Shown: positions 10,126 through 20,656, numbered from the stretch's first letter. The stretch: 64,000 nucleotides of DNA from Dryocosmus kuriphilus (GCA_038277395.1 CM076193.1:77352198-77416197); one strand, 5' to 3'. Notes: a model not told the origin generated them from the letters alone. Numbers and translations are program-made.

Positions 10126-11042
10126 TGTAATTTGTCTATCCAGCTGTTGTGTGAAAGATCAAAGCCTAACCACTTTACATAGACTTTATTGACACGTCTC
10201 TTGATTACTTTTTCCACAAGGTATACGTCTGGATGCTTAACTTTGAGAAGTTCCTGTTCATAGAATCCGCCAGCGATACTTTTTTCTTGATAGTCCTTGA
10301 GCTTGTACATGACTGGATTAGTAGGTATGAATTGTGTTATAGTGAATATCTCTGTTGTCCAGTTGGGAGTGTATCCTTTCTCAAAGACATGCTTGTGCTT
10401 GCTGACTCGAACTCTATCAGCAACTTAGAACTTTGCTCTCTTCCTTTTGGATATACTTCGCAGTTTTCTAAAGCGTTGCAAGAGTTCCTTTTAATATTTA
10501 GCAGCGACATCTCTGGGCTTCACACAGATTGATCGATGCTTTGCATTGTTTTACTTCGAGATGAGAGCAGGTAAAATTTCTATCTACCTGTAGTTGCCCC
10601 TCAATCTAAGTTGTGGCCACATATTGTTCTTGAGTATGCAATTAAATCATTCACAGATTGAAGCCTTTAGATTACTGTCCGTTGAGTAGAGATTAATCCT
10701 GTATTGCTGCATAAGATTTTTAAACTGCGAATTATAAAATTCTTTTACTTGTCAGTGTGTAAGTTTTTTGGTGTACGACCCTGCATCAGTACAGATTCCA
10801 TTGCTGAAGTGACATCTGATCCACTCTTGCTTTTAACAGGGACAGCCCAGGCGTACTTGGAGAAAATATCTATTACGGTAACTAAATACTTGTAACCATT
10901 ATTCTCGTGGGCATAGGGTAACGTTTCAACCAAGTCTGCCTGCCAAGTCTCATCTATACAGCGCATTTGAACGCGACGACGTGGATAATTCTTTCTAGCC
11001 GGTTTATGCAGTTCCGTGACTACTGCCAGTTTCTCCTTGTCC
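10119..11042 (-). pseudogene. Polinton integrase (P1), broken
   Basis: Retroviral-type DDE integrase that would insert the Polinton and produce its 6-bp duplication. The N-terminal part (11042-10745) holds the first catalytic Asp in RCIDETWQADLVE, the VTVIDIFSKYAWA strand and the second Asp in KNLHTDK. A frame change and several stops follow, but the third catalytic residue is recognisable in a KASICE context near 10655. The C-terminal end (10310-10119) is chromodomain-like: HPDVYLVEKVIKRRVNKVYV followed by KWLGFDLSHNSWI. Chromodomain tails are usual in Polinton integrases. The gene converges on the polymerase gene, as in related elements. At least one stop separates core and tail, so it is not functional. 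Confidence 0.88.
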
Positions 11043-11123
11043 ATTCTCTAGGCCGTTTAGTTGAGCGTCCAACTGAGCAATGAGTTCAGCGTTACGAACT
11101 GGCAAGTCTTGTTGACTATCAAT

Positions 11124-11432
11124 TTACAAATTCCTTAGTCTCTCGTTGATTGATTCCTCGAGGATACGTATCATCAAATTATTACTGTCAATCTCTGTCC
11201 GCATAGAGGATGTGACTTCAAACACTGTACGTATCTCGCTTTGTATAATGCGCTGTACAATTCCCGAATTGAATGCGTCGTATTGTTCCTTGGCCTCACT
11301 AACGTTGCACAGTCTGTTGCCGTCTACGTCATAGTGACCGTCGGAGGTGATTTTGAATCCCACACCACTAGTTCCACGGCTTGTTGATGCAGCGGTTCGA
11401 TGCAGGTGACGTCGAAACACATCAATACTCAT
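11124..11432 (-). CDS. Conserved Polinton protein, coiled-coil-like, unknown function
   Basis: Uninterrupted 102-codon frame starting MSIDVFRRHLHR. It has a glycine-containing motif GTSGVGFKITSDGHYDVDGN, a short RLCNVSEAKEQ segment and a helical C-terminus with heptad-like hydrophobics ending INERLRNL. I recall proteins with this N-terminal pattern next to structural genes in insect Polintons and adintoviruses, but no function is known to me. It lies just upstream of the integrase on the same strand, with about 80 bp between them. It may be C-terminally shortened. Confidence 0.6.
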   Translation of the reverse strand: MSIDVFRRHLHRTAASTSRGTSGVGFKITSDGHYDVDGNRLCNVSEAKEQYDAFNSGIVQRIIQSEIRTVFEVTSSMRTEIDSNNLMIRILEESINERLRNL

Positions 11433-11466
11433 CGTGATACTGATGATATTTTTTATATGTACGCTC

Positions 11467-12285
11467 CTAATATATTATTCCGGCTTCCCGTAGGTCCTCA
11501 ATGATGGACACGATTTCATTGTTGTGACTTAGATTGCCTGCTGTCTGAGACGGTAAGAGTAGACGAAGACGATCCACTGGTTCGTTAGGGTCATCCCAGT
11601 AGACATAGTCAGTATTAACATTTTTTCTTGCTATCATATACTGTGGCAGTGAACCTCCACTCGTTGGGGACCGTCTGCGGGACACATTGAACAGCTTCGC
11701 AATAAAGTTCTTGTACTTGATACTATTGGCTTTTCAAACAGATTCAGTTCAACTGTTTCGCTTCTTGTATGCATTTGTAGCAACTAGAATTTCTTTATAA
11801 TTGCTCAGATCATCAGCACTTATATGTGATTCTTCAGAAGTCTGCCTAAACAGCAGTTCCATCAAGGCAACGGTTTTCCAGTACTGTTTATCTCCAACGT
11901 GGATATAGTGTCCCTCAAAACTAATGGTTTTATCACCAATCATAAGAGTTCCATTACTAAGCTTACGAACACCATAAATCATATCCAAGTATTGTTTTCT
12001 GTTTTAGTTTAACATCCTGAGAAACCTGTTTGTTAAATACTTATAATTAGCAGAAGATACAATTCCATCATCATCATCAGCCATAGTTTTATCCTGCTCT
12101 CCTTCTTCAGCATCAGCTGTTACGTAGGAAGCGTTATCATCCTCTTCATCTTTTCCCTTTGCAGGTTCATCTTTCTTCTTGATTGAAGGAGTAGATATGT
12201 CAATCAGTTTTTGCAGTGGCATGACGTTTGGCTTAAACGTTTCACTCATGATCTTTTCAGTGGCTTCTTTACCCGTTTTCAACAT
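11467..12285 (-). pseudogene. Conserved Polinton protein (YWDDPNE family), frameshifted
   Basis: Three adjacent minus-strand frames make up one protein. 12285-12004 is an N-terminal region rich in Lys, Asp and Glu with a low-complexity acidic stretch. 11988-11749 contains MDMIYGVRKLSNGTLMIGDK and a DDLSNYKEILVATNAYK block. 11685-11467 has the C-terminus DYVYWDDPNEPVDRLRLLL followed by NEIVSIIEDLREAGIIY. This arrangement is a recurrent, uncharacterised gene of insect Polinton-type elements, as far as I recognise it. Stops or frameshifts near 12000 and 11700 separate the parts. It is divergently oriented to the protease remnant at 12285, from which it is separated by very few bases. Confidence 0.65.
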
Positions 12286-12498
12286 GCGATCGATAATAAT
12301 GTTCTATACTTTGACAGTTTCGGTAATCTTCGTTCACCATCGGATCTTGTCGATTACCTCGGTGTTGGTAGAGTAGTAAAGTACAATCATGATAGATATC
12401 AGAACTATGACAGTGTTGAGTGTGGACACATTTGTTTAAAAATTTTGTGTAAACAGCTGTATGTAAGAGACAAATACTGTCTATATAAGAGAGTGTGA
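12285..12498 (+). pseudogene. Adenain-like cysteine protease remnant of P1
   Basis: A frame of about 70 codons with YFDSFGNLRSPSDLVDYLG, then a YNHDRYQNYDSVECGHIC segment running into LKILCK. This matches the C-terminal half of the adenovirus-type maturation protease (Ulp1 fold) of Polintons: the acidic residue in D-S-F-G and the nucleophile Cys in the ECGH context, preceded by an oxyanion-type Gln in RYQ. The N-terminal part with the catalytic His is absent, because the upstream bases are occupied by the divergent gene at 11467-12285. It is therefore a truncated copy that could not process capsid proteins. The next gene on the strand is the capsid-type protein at 12536. Confidence 0.7.
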
Positions 12499-12535
12499 TG
12501 TACTGATTAGAGACAATAGAGAGAAGAACACCATC

Positions 12536-13042
12536 ATGAACGAGTCATTTACTCTCACCATTACGGGAAACTCTTCTGTGCTGGAGGCAGAGTACTTCCC
12601 ACCAATAGAACTCTCTCCACACAAGAACTATGCTCTTGATCTCATTGAATTGCTCACATTCAATGCGATTCTTAACGTTCACGCTGGACCAGTGGATTCG
12701 ATTGGACGATTGTTGGGTTTCACACCTCGTGTTCTTGATGCCAATAAGACTCATACTTCTGATCTAACTGTGGTTATTCTCAAAGCGAATGCTTTACGAA
12801 TCGAGTATAATGTCACAACAGGAGCCTACATCAACGAGCGCAAAGTGCACACGATTCACGAATTCTTTCCTGTTGTTCCACCAGGATATAAGATTGGGGA
12901 AGTGCCGTCACACGCCATTTATCTGACAATCGCCGTGAAGACAATACATCAAATTCAGCTCCGTATTGTTGATCAAGACGGAGACTTGGTGAATTTTCGA
13001 GGAGAGATTATAACAATACGACTACACGTCAAATCATCGTAA
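12536..13042 (+). CDS. Polinton minor-capsid-like (jelly-roll) protein
   Basis: Intact 168-codon frame from ATG at 12536 to TAA at 13040-13042. It starts MNESFTLTITGNSSVLEAEY, is beta-rich throughout, and ends VDQDGDLVNFRGEIITIRLH. Proteins with this C-terminal signature (VDQDG...FRGE.ITIRLH) recur in insect Polintons beside the major capsid gene. From position and predicted beta content, a penton or minor-capsid role is likely, but that is inference. A TATA-like TATATAAG lies at about 12481, and a tract of about 60 bp with AGAGAAGAACACC precedes the start. This is the only sizeable intact P1 gene. Confidence 0.7.
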   Translation: MNESFTLTITGNSSVLEAEYFPPIELSPHKNYALDLIELLTFNAILNVHAGPVDSIGRLLGFTPRVLDANKTHTSDLTVVILKANALRIEYNVTTGAYINERKVHTIHEFFPVVPPGYKIGEVPSHAIYLTIAVKTIHQIQLRIVDQDGDLVNFRGEIITIRLHVKSS

Positions 13043-13216
13043 TAATAATGGGTATTGTGTACAATCGCAAAGAAGTCTATATAAGGGAGACAACATGCCA
13101 GACACAGGTCAATTCTCAGTCAGCACGCAAGGCGCTAACACCTCAGAACGTGCTCCTTCTGACACAACTAGGCCTCAAAATCAAAGATAGAAACTCAGGA
13201 TATTTATCATATCCAG

Positions 13217-13805
13217 TTGTTGCAACAAAGAAAAGAAAAAGTGGAAGAAATATTAAACATTCAAGCACCAGTGACATTTGATAAGTCCATATCCCACTAT
13301 GAGATTCATGCACATCAACCATACGCCTCATCGTCATTCAGCAACAGTGATGAAATTCGAATCACTGTCCAGCATCAAGATTTGTGTATAGTGCCAAGTA
13401 AGAGTTCACTGCGCCAGAAATGTTACTGCCGCAAACTTAGTGAGCAATGCAATCTCCTTTCTGTTTGATGAAGTTCGCTATGAACTCAATAGTATTGAGA
13501 TTGATCGTTGCAAAAATGTCGGTCTTACGAGCACCATAAAAGGCTACATCTCTTTCACTCCTGGACAAAGTTATCTTATGGAGAATGCAGGATGGCTAGG
13601 TATTCCCGGAGGAACAGGACATTTTACCAATGAGGAGGGATACGTTGATGTCACTATACCGCTCAGTATGATCCTAGGATTCGCTGAAGACTATCGAAAA
13701 ATCGTTGTAAATGCAAAGCATGAACTTATACTGACAAGATCACGCAGTGACGTGAACTCCATTATTCAAAAACGCCAAGATCCTGGAAACGAAGAACAAT
13801 TTTAG
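13217..13805 (+). pseudogene. Polinton major capsid protein (double jelly roll), truncated
   Basis: Two frames encode the N-terminal part of a double-jelly-roll capsid protein. 13217-13430 carries ISHYEIHAHQPYASSSFSNS, continuing DEIRITVQHQDL. 13440-13805 carries NAISFLFDEVRYELNSIEID, GLTSTIKGYISF and the SMILGFAEDYRK...VVNAKHELILTRSRSD block. A frameshift near 13420 separates them. The family is longer; the C-terminal half after RSRSD is missing, and sequence beyond 13805 is no longer recognisable. In intact Polintons this protein is thought to form virions. Here it is dead by truncation and frameshift. Stops also interrupt the preceding 13048-13216, so any N-terminal extension is lost. Confidence 0.78.
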
Positions 13806-13924
13806 GATCTCGATTCAGAAAGTGAAGTAGATGATACCGTATGTAATGGCTTCAGATCAGCAGAAGATACAGTTGGTGTTATAAAGGAGATGATTTTAGC
13901 AACCAGATTTCAGTTTTCATCGAA

Positions 13925-14383
13925 ATGGAGTTCACAGTGGACGTGCGAGGCTTCAAGAAGCCCATTAACCAGTTTGTCTTCATCGAGTTGGCTGTAGTTT
14001 CTACCCAGGAAGACTCTCAACTTGTGGTTTATCTCTTTGAACCTCCTTGCTACTGGCATGTGTTGCCAGCCCGCTACAAGAGTGAAAATTTGTGGCTGAC
14101 GCACAATTTTCATGGTCTCGAATAGAGTTCTGGTGACATATCCTACGAAGAAGTGAGCCACATAATTCTAGAAAGACTGCGTGGTGCCAATGAAGTCTAC
14201 GTTAAAGGATTGGAAAAGAAGAGGTGGATGGAGCAGTTTCTGAAAAATGTATATAATCTCGAAGATTTGGGGTGTCCTTCACTCCACAAATTGCACCCTA
14301 TAGTTTTCATGAGGTGTAATCACCATACTAAGTGCTGGTATGAAAATTGTGCAGTTCGAAATGATCTTGCTCTTATTCTTTAA
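13925..14383 (+). pseudogene. Conserved Polinton protein with C-terminal CNHH-type motif, frameshifted
   Basis: Frame 13925-14125 starts MEFTVDVRGFKKPINQFVFI and contains ELAVVSTQEDSQLVVYLFEP and ARYKSENLWLTHNFHG. It stops at 14123-14125, and the next in-phase homologous segment is 14135-14383, with EVYVKGLEKKRWMEQFL, NLEDLGCPSLHKL and a CNHHTKCWYENCAVRN tail. I recognise this as a recurrent gene of insect Polinton-type elements. The D-x-x-G-F...VKG.EK...L pattern with a Cys/His tail recalls small exonuclease-like folds, but that is a guess. One stop or frame change breaks it. It is the last gene before the right inverted repeat. Confidence 0.62.
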
Positions 14384-14389
14384 TTTATG

Positions 14390-15125
14390 GATAAGTTGTA
14401 CATTTTCCGCTTCGTTCCTTCAAAGAACAACGATAGATTTCACACTCTACTTTGAAACACTCTGATAGGTAGACATTTTTACAGGTAAGTATTTTATTAA
14501 CTCTTCACCTTCATGTCGAGAAATTGCGTATTGAAACCTGTCTAGAAACTGGGAATCCCGATAATACGTCACCTACAGTATTCGTACGAGATAGAGAGAG
14601 AGGGGGAGACGTAAATAACCTTGACATACATTCTGTCTTAGCATTTCTACATGCTTATGGGAGAGAGAAGAGGTAAGGTTGGGGATTTCGTGTCTCTATC
14701 TATTGCGTACTAAAATAATTGAGAATAAGCTTAACACAGCCATGAACCACGTAAATTCTCGAGGTCTGTTGTCTGGAACAGAACCCTTCCTTAAAGACTA
14801 ACGTCAAACAGTTTATTTCACACATAACAAGGTTCTACCTTACCGACTGGCGGTGACATCATACCCCAGATTCCTACCTTGCCGACTGATGTTAACCGCA
14901 TACCCCAGATTCCTATCTTACTGACTAATGGCAACTATCTGCCCCACATTCCTACCTTACCGACTGATGATGGCAAACGACTACATTTCTATCTGACACA
15001 GATTACTACCTTACCTACCGAGGGTAATACAGACTGACGATAAATGACTTAGTCCGGAACAGAACCCTGCTCCTGTAAGTAGGCAACCCGTCGAGGTGAC
15101 GTCGTATCCTCATAGCTATACTACT
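14390..15125 (-). repeat. Right terminal inverted repeat of P1
   Basis: The reverse complement of the left repeat. It begins inside with TACATTTTCCGCTTCGTTCC (14399) and ends CATAGCTATACTACT at 15125, immediately followed by the AAGGAT duplication. It includes a GAGAGAGAGGGGGAG purine tract and several inverted copies of the CTACCTTACCGACTGA motif (14830-15040). Confidence 0.88.
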
Positions 15126-15425
15126 AAGGATCCTTCTCTCCTTCAAAAAATTTTGTGCAAATTTAAATTTCATTCTTGAACATTAGTTTGCTTTTAAATC
15201 AATTTAAGAAGCTTGTTTTCATGTTTTGTATCATTAAGAAAAATCTGATGTTTAAGAAGATCAACAATCTCATTTTCTGGCAAACAAAGTTCCAATTCCT
15301 TTTTCAGTTTGAAAATTTTAGATTGTAAAAAACTAATATTGTTGGAAATATCCTTGATGAGTAAATTTAGCATTGAAATTTTAAACTTATTTAAAGTCTT
15401 TTTGAATTTTCTATTGAAAACTTTA
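15126..15425 (-). pseudogene. Penelope-like element N-terminal region
   Basis: The minus strand reads as a Lys/Leu-rich helical segment with NRKFKKTLNKFKISMLNLLI, then IFKLKKELELCLPENEIVDL and LLKHQIFLNDTKHENKLL. This resembles the N-terminal part that precedes the reverse transcriptase in Penelope-like elements, with the H..KL..L ending. It continues at 3359 once P1 and one AAGGAT copy are left out of consideration. Confidence 0.6.
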
Positions 15426-15429
15426 CTAG

Positions 15430-15882
15430 GAAAACTGAAATCTTAAAATATTCTATCAAATTGTTTAGTTTCTGATGCTCCACAAGAAGAGAGAGAGTTA
15501 AGTTCTTCTAACACCTTTGTTCTTCCATACTTTGGTTAAATTTCTGAAACTATTCAATTTATGTTGAGAAATTTCAAGATCCATACAACCTTTAGAGTTT
15601 CTTTTAAAATGGACACATTCACAGCTTTTGATAAAGATCCTGTAGAAAAAAGTTTGAAAAGGGTGGGGTAGTTTAGAAAGTCATTTGGAAGAAGTGTGGA
15701 TGGCTTATGTGGGACAGACGGGTAGACTTCTTAATACTAGGGTGGAGGAACATAAGAATGATGTACGTTTGAAACGTTCTGAACCCAGTGTTCTTGCTAG
15801 ATATACTAAGGAATGTGCCGAGTGTTTTTTTGATTGGGATCGTGTTGAGATTTTGCATTATTTATTATTTATTATTATTTAG
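15430..15882 (+). pseudogene. Second, inverted PLE fragment with GIY-YIG endonuclease
   Basis: Plus-strand reading gives the PLE linker (about 15450-15640), then the endonuclease from 15685: AYVGQTGRLLNTRVEEHKND, followed by VLARYTKECAECFFDWDRVE. Tyr-Val-Gly followed by the Arg of TRVEEHK is the expected GIY-YIG signature. The endonuclease part is open for about 60 codons to a TAG at 15880. It faces the opposite way to the PLE at 241-716 and is about 80% similar to it by eye. Inverted or tandem partial copies are usual for PLE insertions. Confidence 0.78.
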
Positions 15883-17502
15883 ATAAATTAAATGGTTGTT
15901 TTGATGATATGATTTATTACATTTAGAGTTTAAATTCCATGAATTCTTTTCCTTTCTCTTTATTTTTCTGGATTTTAATTTGCTTTTTTGTATTGGTGAT
16001 CTTTGTTTCTGGGTCAATGCATGCTTGTTTTCCTATACCTTTCCAGGTATAAGGTTTATTATTGTGTCTATTATTTTCTTATTACGTAGTCAAGTCTCAA
16101 AGGTTGAACATCGTGGCGACTTTAAAGAGCTGGCTGGGTGATATTATTTTTTTTAGTTATATATAATTTATTATTTTTCTTTTGCCTCGATAAGGGTGTT
16201 GCATGAGCACCGAGACGTAGGTTGCATGGTTTGTAATTGGTTTTTTTGGTTGGGTTTTTAAACAAAGTATAAACAAAAGAAGACGAGAGAAAGAAAAAAA
16301 AAGGAAGGAGATTTGAATGGTTGCCTTCTTTTTTCCCTCCTCTTTTTTTGTTTTTCTTGTTTCAATTTTGCTAGAAGCCTTTTCAAGTTTTTAGATTGAT
16401 TGGTCCAAGTTTGCTCGCGGAGTTATTTTTTAATTAAAAACTTTTTACTTGAATTTTGATATTGGAAGTTAAAAGATATTTTTGGTTTAGATAATCTCTA
16501 AATCTTCTTTATTTGGATATACTATTTTTGTAGTAGCAGGTGGTAGTAGGGCAAATATCACATGTTGTTTCTTGTGGTCCACAAGTGTCCTCGAAAACGA
16601 TGACAACCCTTCAGTTGGCAATCATTCGACCCAGTTCACCGATTTCCGGACTCCGGTGAGTAAATGTTCAAGAACAGATAAAAGCACAAGAAAAATACTA
16701 CTTAATTTTTTTTTTTAAATTTGAGAAATTCAAAACTTATGTACCAAAGAAGCACAATAACAATCCTGCCGTAAAAAATGTTGTTGGGACAAAAGTACTA
16801 GAAAATCTGGAGGTATTTGAACTTCTTTTTTAGTTTAGTTCTATTTCTGCAAAAGATTTTAGGAACACCAACTCTATGAGTATTTGTGAAAATTATGTAA
16901 AAAAAAGAAAGTGGAACTTTGCTATTAACATACTTTCATCCTAAAAAATTTTTCCACTGCAGGGCTGCATTTTTGAAGTTTTTTGCAAGATGAATTTTAA
17001 CTTGTAAGCATCTTTTTAAAAGTTAATTGGAACTTTTCTAATACTCTTATGCCAAAAACTTTCTTCATCAACAGGACGCATTTGAAACTTTTTTGGTACC
17101 TTAGTTTCACGCCAAGACTGTTTGTAAACTTTTTTAAGAAATGGATTTTGAATTATTCAAATTTCGAGAAAATTGAAGTGAAACTTTCCTAATATTTTTT
17201 CAAGAATTTTTTTTTTGCTCGAACTTGTTTGCTTAAAGGATCCTGGATGTTTAAACTGCTTTTTAAAAATTGTAGTTATTCAAATTTTTATCGCGAAAAA
17301 TTGGTTTCTATAAAGATATCAATTTTGAACATCTTCAGAATATCAATTTTCGACATTTCAGGAGATTTCATAATTCGTTCGTCCCATTCTGGTTTAAGTG
17401 GGCACGAAATTTTTTTTGTAAGTTTAGCTAATTTTTTACTTATATCGAACTAGAGTCTAGAGCCTAAAATTAACATTCGTGACAAAGCTGAGCTCAATCG
17501 AG
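15883..17502. other. Gene-free AT-rich region after PLE
   Basis: About 15883-16270 is probably the 3' untranslated tail of the plus-strand PLE fragment; it holds a small stem GGTGTTGCATGAGCACC near 16196. The rest is AT-rich with T-runs and recurring GAACTTTT.TAATA phrases, and I see no gene. A short GC-richer patch (about 16550-16670) shows no recognisable element. Confidence 0.5.
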
Positions 17503-18213
17503 GTACTCGAGTAAAATTTTTCGCCTGGAAAATGTGAGAGAAATGTCTGGGAGAAGTCTGGTCATGGTCTAGTATAATGTATAGCATGTCTGGTATCGTC
17601 TCAGACCCCGGACGTATGTCTAGCAAACATCTATCTCGGTTTATGACCCTAGGTTGTGAGACTTGGATGTATATAATTTTGGCAAAAGAAACGGATTGCC
17701 AGACATGCTAGACATATCTCTGGCAATGCTAGACATTGATAGACATATCACAAGCAATCTCTGGCAGTTATTAAAAATTAAAAATTACAATTTTTTAAGT
17801 TTTGCAGTTACAATTGCGAAAGTAGGATATTTAAAAGCTACGGGTTTCAATGATGTCAGATATCTAAAATTTTTCTTAAAAAGTTTAAAATTGGAATAAA
17901 TATAATGTATCTCGTAAACAGAATGAGATACGCCAAAACGCAGACAACATTTTTGGATTCAACTCCAGAAGAATATAGTATATGATTTATACTAATAAAA
18001 TATACTTAATGAGAAATTCATAAATAAATATAGGTAATAATTTATAAGAAATTATAAAAGGCTAGTCGATTTTCAGGTAGTTTCCTAAATATCCACCAAG
18101 TATTGGGGAATATGTGATCGTTTCAGAAGCCAGGGATACTTCTCTGGCAAAAGTCTGGCAAAAGTCTGGCCCTATTTTCTCAGACGAAACATTTTTACTC
18201 GGGTATTTCTGAA
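17503..18213. mobile_element. Non-autonomous inverted-repeat element (about 0.7 kb)
   Basis: TACTCGAGTAAAATTTTTCG at about 17503 faces TACCCGAGTAAAAATGTTTCG, read on the minus strand, ending near 18213. Inside, GTCTGG(C/G)A phrases are repeated near both ends. No transposase is present. A target duplication is not evident, so the superfamily is unknown. Confidence 0.5.
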
Positions 18214-18576
18214 TTTCTGAGTGAGAGCGAAAAGCATTTCCGGTCATATGAAAGATTGGTGTTACAAATTACGATTAATTTTGATAATCCGCTGTGCTAC
18301 GATATATTAAACGATCATTTTTATTCAGTTTTCAAAGATTGAGACAACTTTTAACTGCTAAAAAATGAAAAATGTTTGTGTTTTTTTGTTTCTAGGATTT
18401 TGTGTTTTACCTTCCGTTGTTTTTGATTCGTAGCAGGAATAGCGCAATAAACCATAATTATTAAAAGTAAATAGATGTTTGCGTTTCGCTTACTGTCTTG
18501 TATTTCGAAAAAAGAGAACACGTAAACGATTTTTAATTTCACTGTATTTAAAATTTTCGGAAAGCCAGTCACCGCT

Positions 18577-19843
18577 TATCCCCGTGTGGAAAATTTTTCT
18601 GGCCAAGTAGGATCATGCTAGCGCCAGCCTTGGCTTCGCCGCGCTCGTCTATTCACGAAATACTATCCTGGCGTGGTCCTGGCGCTGTCTAGTTTTACTA
18701 GGTATTGGACTTGTCACTCTTTTTAATCTAGCTCCAGTCCTGGCTCTATCTAGGAGTACTTTAAGAATTTGAATATAGAATATGTTTCTAGATTTTAGCT
18801 AGATTCTAGACAGTACGACTGTTTGAACTTAGAAATAAATTAGGGAGGTTATATTGATTCTAGAAAGTATAATCATGTCAACAGAAATAATTTCTTTAAT
18901 TATAATGAAAGTATAAATAAATATTTAACGTATATTACTGATATTTTAAATTGAACCAAAAATTATTGTCTAAGCATAATCAAAAATGTATTATTACAAG
19001 CTGTTATTTAACAGAGGTTTTCTTTTAAATTGAACTACATAGGGACTATACTCAAATTACGTAAGGGTCATTTGTGGAATTTCAGACACCCCCCCCCCCC
19101 CCCCCCTCTACAAATAATAGTGTTTCTATAGTAAATGCATGGAACTTTAACATATTCGTAAGATTTGGCTGACCCCCCCCCCCCCCCCCCCCCAACTCCC
19201 CAAAACCCTTACGTAATTTGGGTGTAGTCCCATAGTAAAATTTTACAGCTAATGATGATTAATGATAATATGTACATATAATTAGCAATCCGATTGACTG
19301 ATTTTTTTTCTACGATTCTTGTATGTCATAATTCTGAAATAAAAAAATAGTATATTTCTGAGAAATTACAATTAGGAATATATTTCAATGCCTCTTTATG
19401 ATACATTCGAATGTATTGAAATCTCGATTGAAAATCATATACGAGAAATAAAAATAATTTTTCAAAAAATGAAATAACTCAGTGAGTTAAAGCGAGTGGG
19501 CATAGTTACATCAACGAATTAAGGCGTATCATCAAAGGTTCGATACAAATCGTAACTCCAAGTTTCAAGAATAGATTTTTTTTCACATTTTTTACTTAAA
19601 GGATTTTTAAAATGTTTAATTAGTTGTAAAATTCAATTTTAGGATTAATATTTCATAAAAAGTAATTTTTACATTTAATTATTAATTACTTTTTTATCAA
19701 TTTAGAAAATCTGTCTAGCGGCTAGTACATTCGAGCGTTACATTTGCACATATAGCCAGTACAGTTACTCGAGATAGCGCCAGTATAGAATCGTGGCAGT
19801 CTAGCCTGGGACACTACAACGCCATGAGTAATTTCCACACGGG
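18577..19843. mobile_element. Non-autonomous inverted-repeat element (about 1.27 kb)
   Basis: CCCGTGTGGAAAATTTTTCT at about 18578 faces CCCGTGTGGAAATTACTC, read on the minus strand, ending at about 19843. Subterminal CTAGCGCCAGCC and GGCGCTGTCTAG on the left correspond to GAGATAGCGCCAG on the right. No coding region is seen inside. Confidence 0.55.
19042..19231. mobile_element. Palindromic MITE with poly-C tracts
   Basis: GGGACTATACTCAAATTACGTAAGGG (19042-19067) and CCCTTACGTAATTTGGGTGTAGTCCC (19206-19231) form near-perfect ends of about 26 bp. Between them lie two long C tracts (about 19088-19106 and 19175-19192). It is nested in the 18577-19843 element. Confidence 0.6.
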
Positions 19844-20039
19844 TCGAAATTTTGGGATCCAGCGCTATATTTTGTGACAGAAAACAGAACGTTCTTGTTT
19901 TAAAGTCAATTGACTGGTAAGCGTGTGAAACGTGATGAGAATGTGCCTGAGTAGCGGGTAGATTTTTTAATAACCTTTACTAACTTTCTTATTGACTTTA
20001 TAGTAATGTATTTTTTGATTAAGACAACTATTATACGTT

Positions 20040-20320
20040 TCATGAATAAACGATGCGTTGGATCAAAAAATAGTTTTAAGCGACTTTGTAGATCTTTTTA
20101 AGGTGAATAACTTTGTTTATTGTCATTTTTTTTCGAATCTTGCATATTTTTGGTGAAAAGTGGATTTGTTTGTATTTAATAACATATTTCACGAATAACT
20201 CAAAAACTATACGTCTTTCCGAAAAAATTAAAGATAGAAAACTTGTAGATCATTTTGATGTGAACAACTTTGTTTATTATAATTTTTTTCTTATCTTGCA
20301 TAGTTTGGCGGGGAATTTGA
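20040..20320 (+). repeat. Two-copy tandem repeat, about 155 bp
   Basis: GTAGATCTTTTTAAGGTGAATAACTTTGTTTATTGTC at about 20088 recurs as GTAGATCATTTTGATGTGAACAACTTTGTTTATTATA at about 20246. Both copies are followed by an ATCTTGCATA segment and preceded by matching TATACGT(T/C) phrases. Confidence 0.6.
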
Positions 20321-20339
20321 ATTCTTGATTTTTAGAAAG

Positions 20340-20656
20340 AAATTATGATGGATAAAACTGGAACCGTTGGTCAAAAACCGCTGGTTAAGGAACTCATTCT
20401 TACTTTTTACGCATTAAGCAAGTCTGCTAAACCGCAATCCAATCCGATTAGTCCTTCGAAAGTTATCGTGTTCACAGATCACGACGACAAAAACAACAAC
20501 AACAACAACGACAACGACAGACAGACACCAACGTAAAACATGTTTTTTCGTATTCAGGGGGTCATGAAACGTCGAGATTTGATGAAATCCGCGAAAGTCG
20601 ATTTTCACATAAAACTAATACCTTCTCATTGAGATGAGAATGTAAAAATAGTTCAT
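20340..20656 (+). repeat. LINE/SINE-type 3' tail with terminal hairpin
   Basis: About 300 bp ending in a CTTCTCATTGAGATGAGAATGTAAAAA stem-loop (about 20623-20648), preceded by GTCGAGATTTGATGAAATCC, GACAGACAGACACC and a (AAC)n-like tract (20490-20515). A second locus at 44700-45095 ends in the same kind of hairpin with the same GAGAATGTAAAA tail. The shared end suggests mobilisation by one LINE machinery. No reverse transcriptase is attached. Confidence 0.5.

Larger units (their letters stand above)
3366..15125. mobile_element. Polinton/Maverick DNA transposon P1, full length but degenerate
   Basis: An 11.76-kb element bounded by long terminal inverted repeats that begin AGTAGTATAGCTATGAGGAT, flanked by the perfect 6-bp direct repeat AAGGAT (3360-3365 and 15126-15131). 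AG-initiated inverted repeats and a 6-bp duplication are hallmarks of Polintons, which are virus-like transposons related to adintoviruses. Gene content agrees: protein-primed DNA polymerase B, retroviral-type integrase, adenain-type protease, double-jelly-roll capsid and minor-capsid-like proteins. An FtsK/HerA packaging ATPase was not found. Most genes carry stops or frameshifts. It was inserted into the reverse transcriptase of a Penelope-like element. Confidence 0.93.

Noticed and set aside
4056..14389. FtsK/HerA packaging ATPase in P1
   Set aside because: Looked for Walker A and B type motifs in all P1 frames; none seen, so it is absent or decayed beyond recognition.
15883..16270. Hammerhead ribozyme in the PLE 3' tail
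   Set aside because: Penelope-like elements often carry one, but I found no CUGAUGA core paired with GAAA in the right spacing here.
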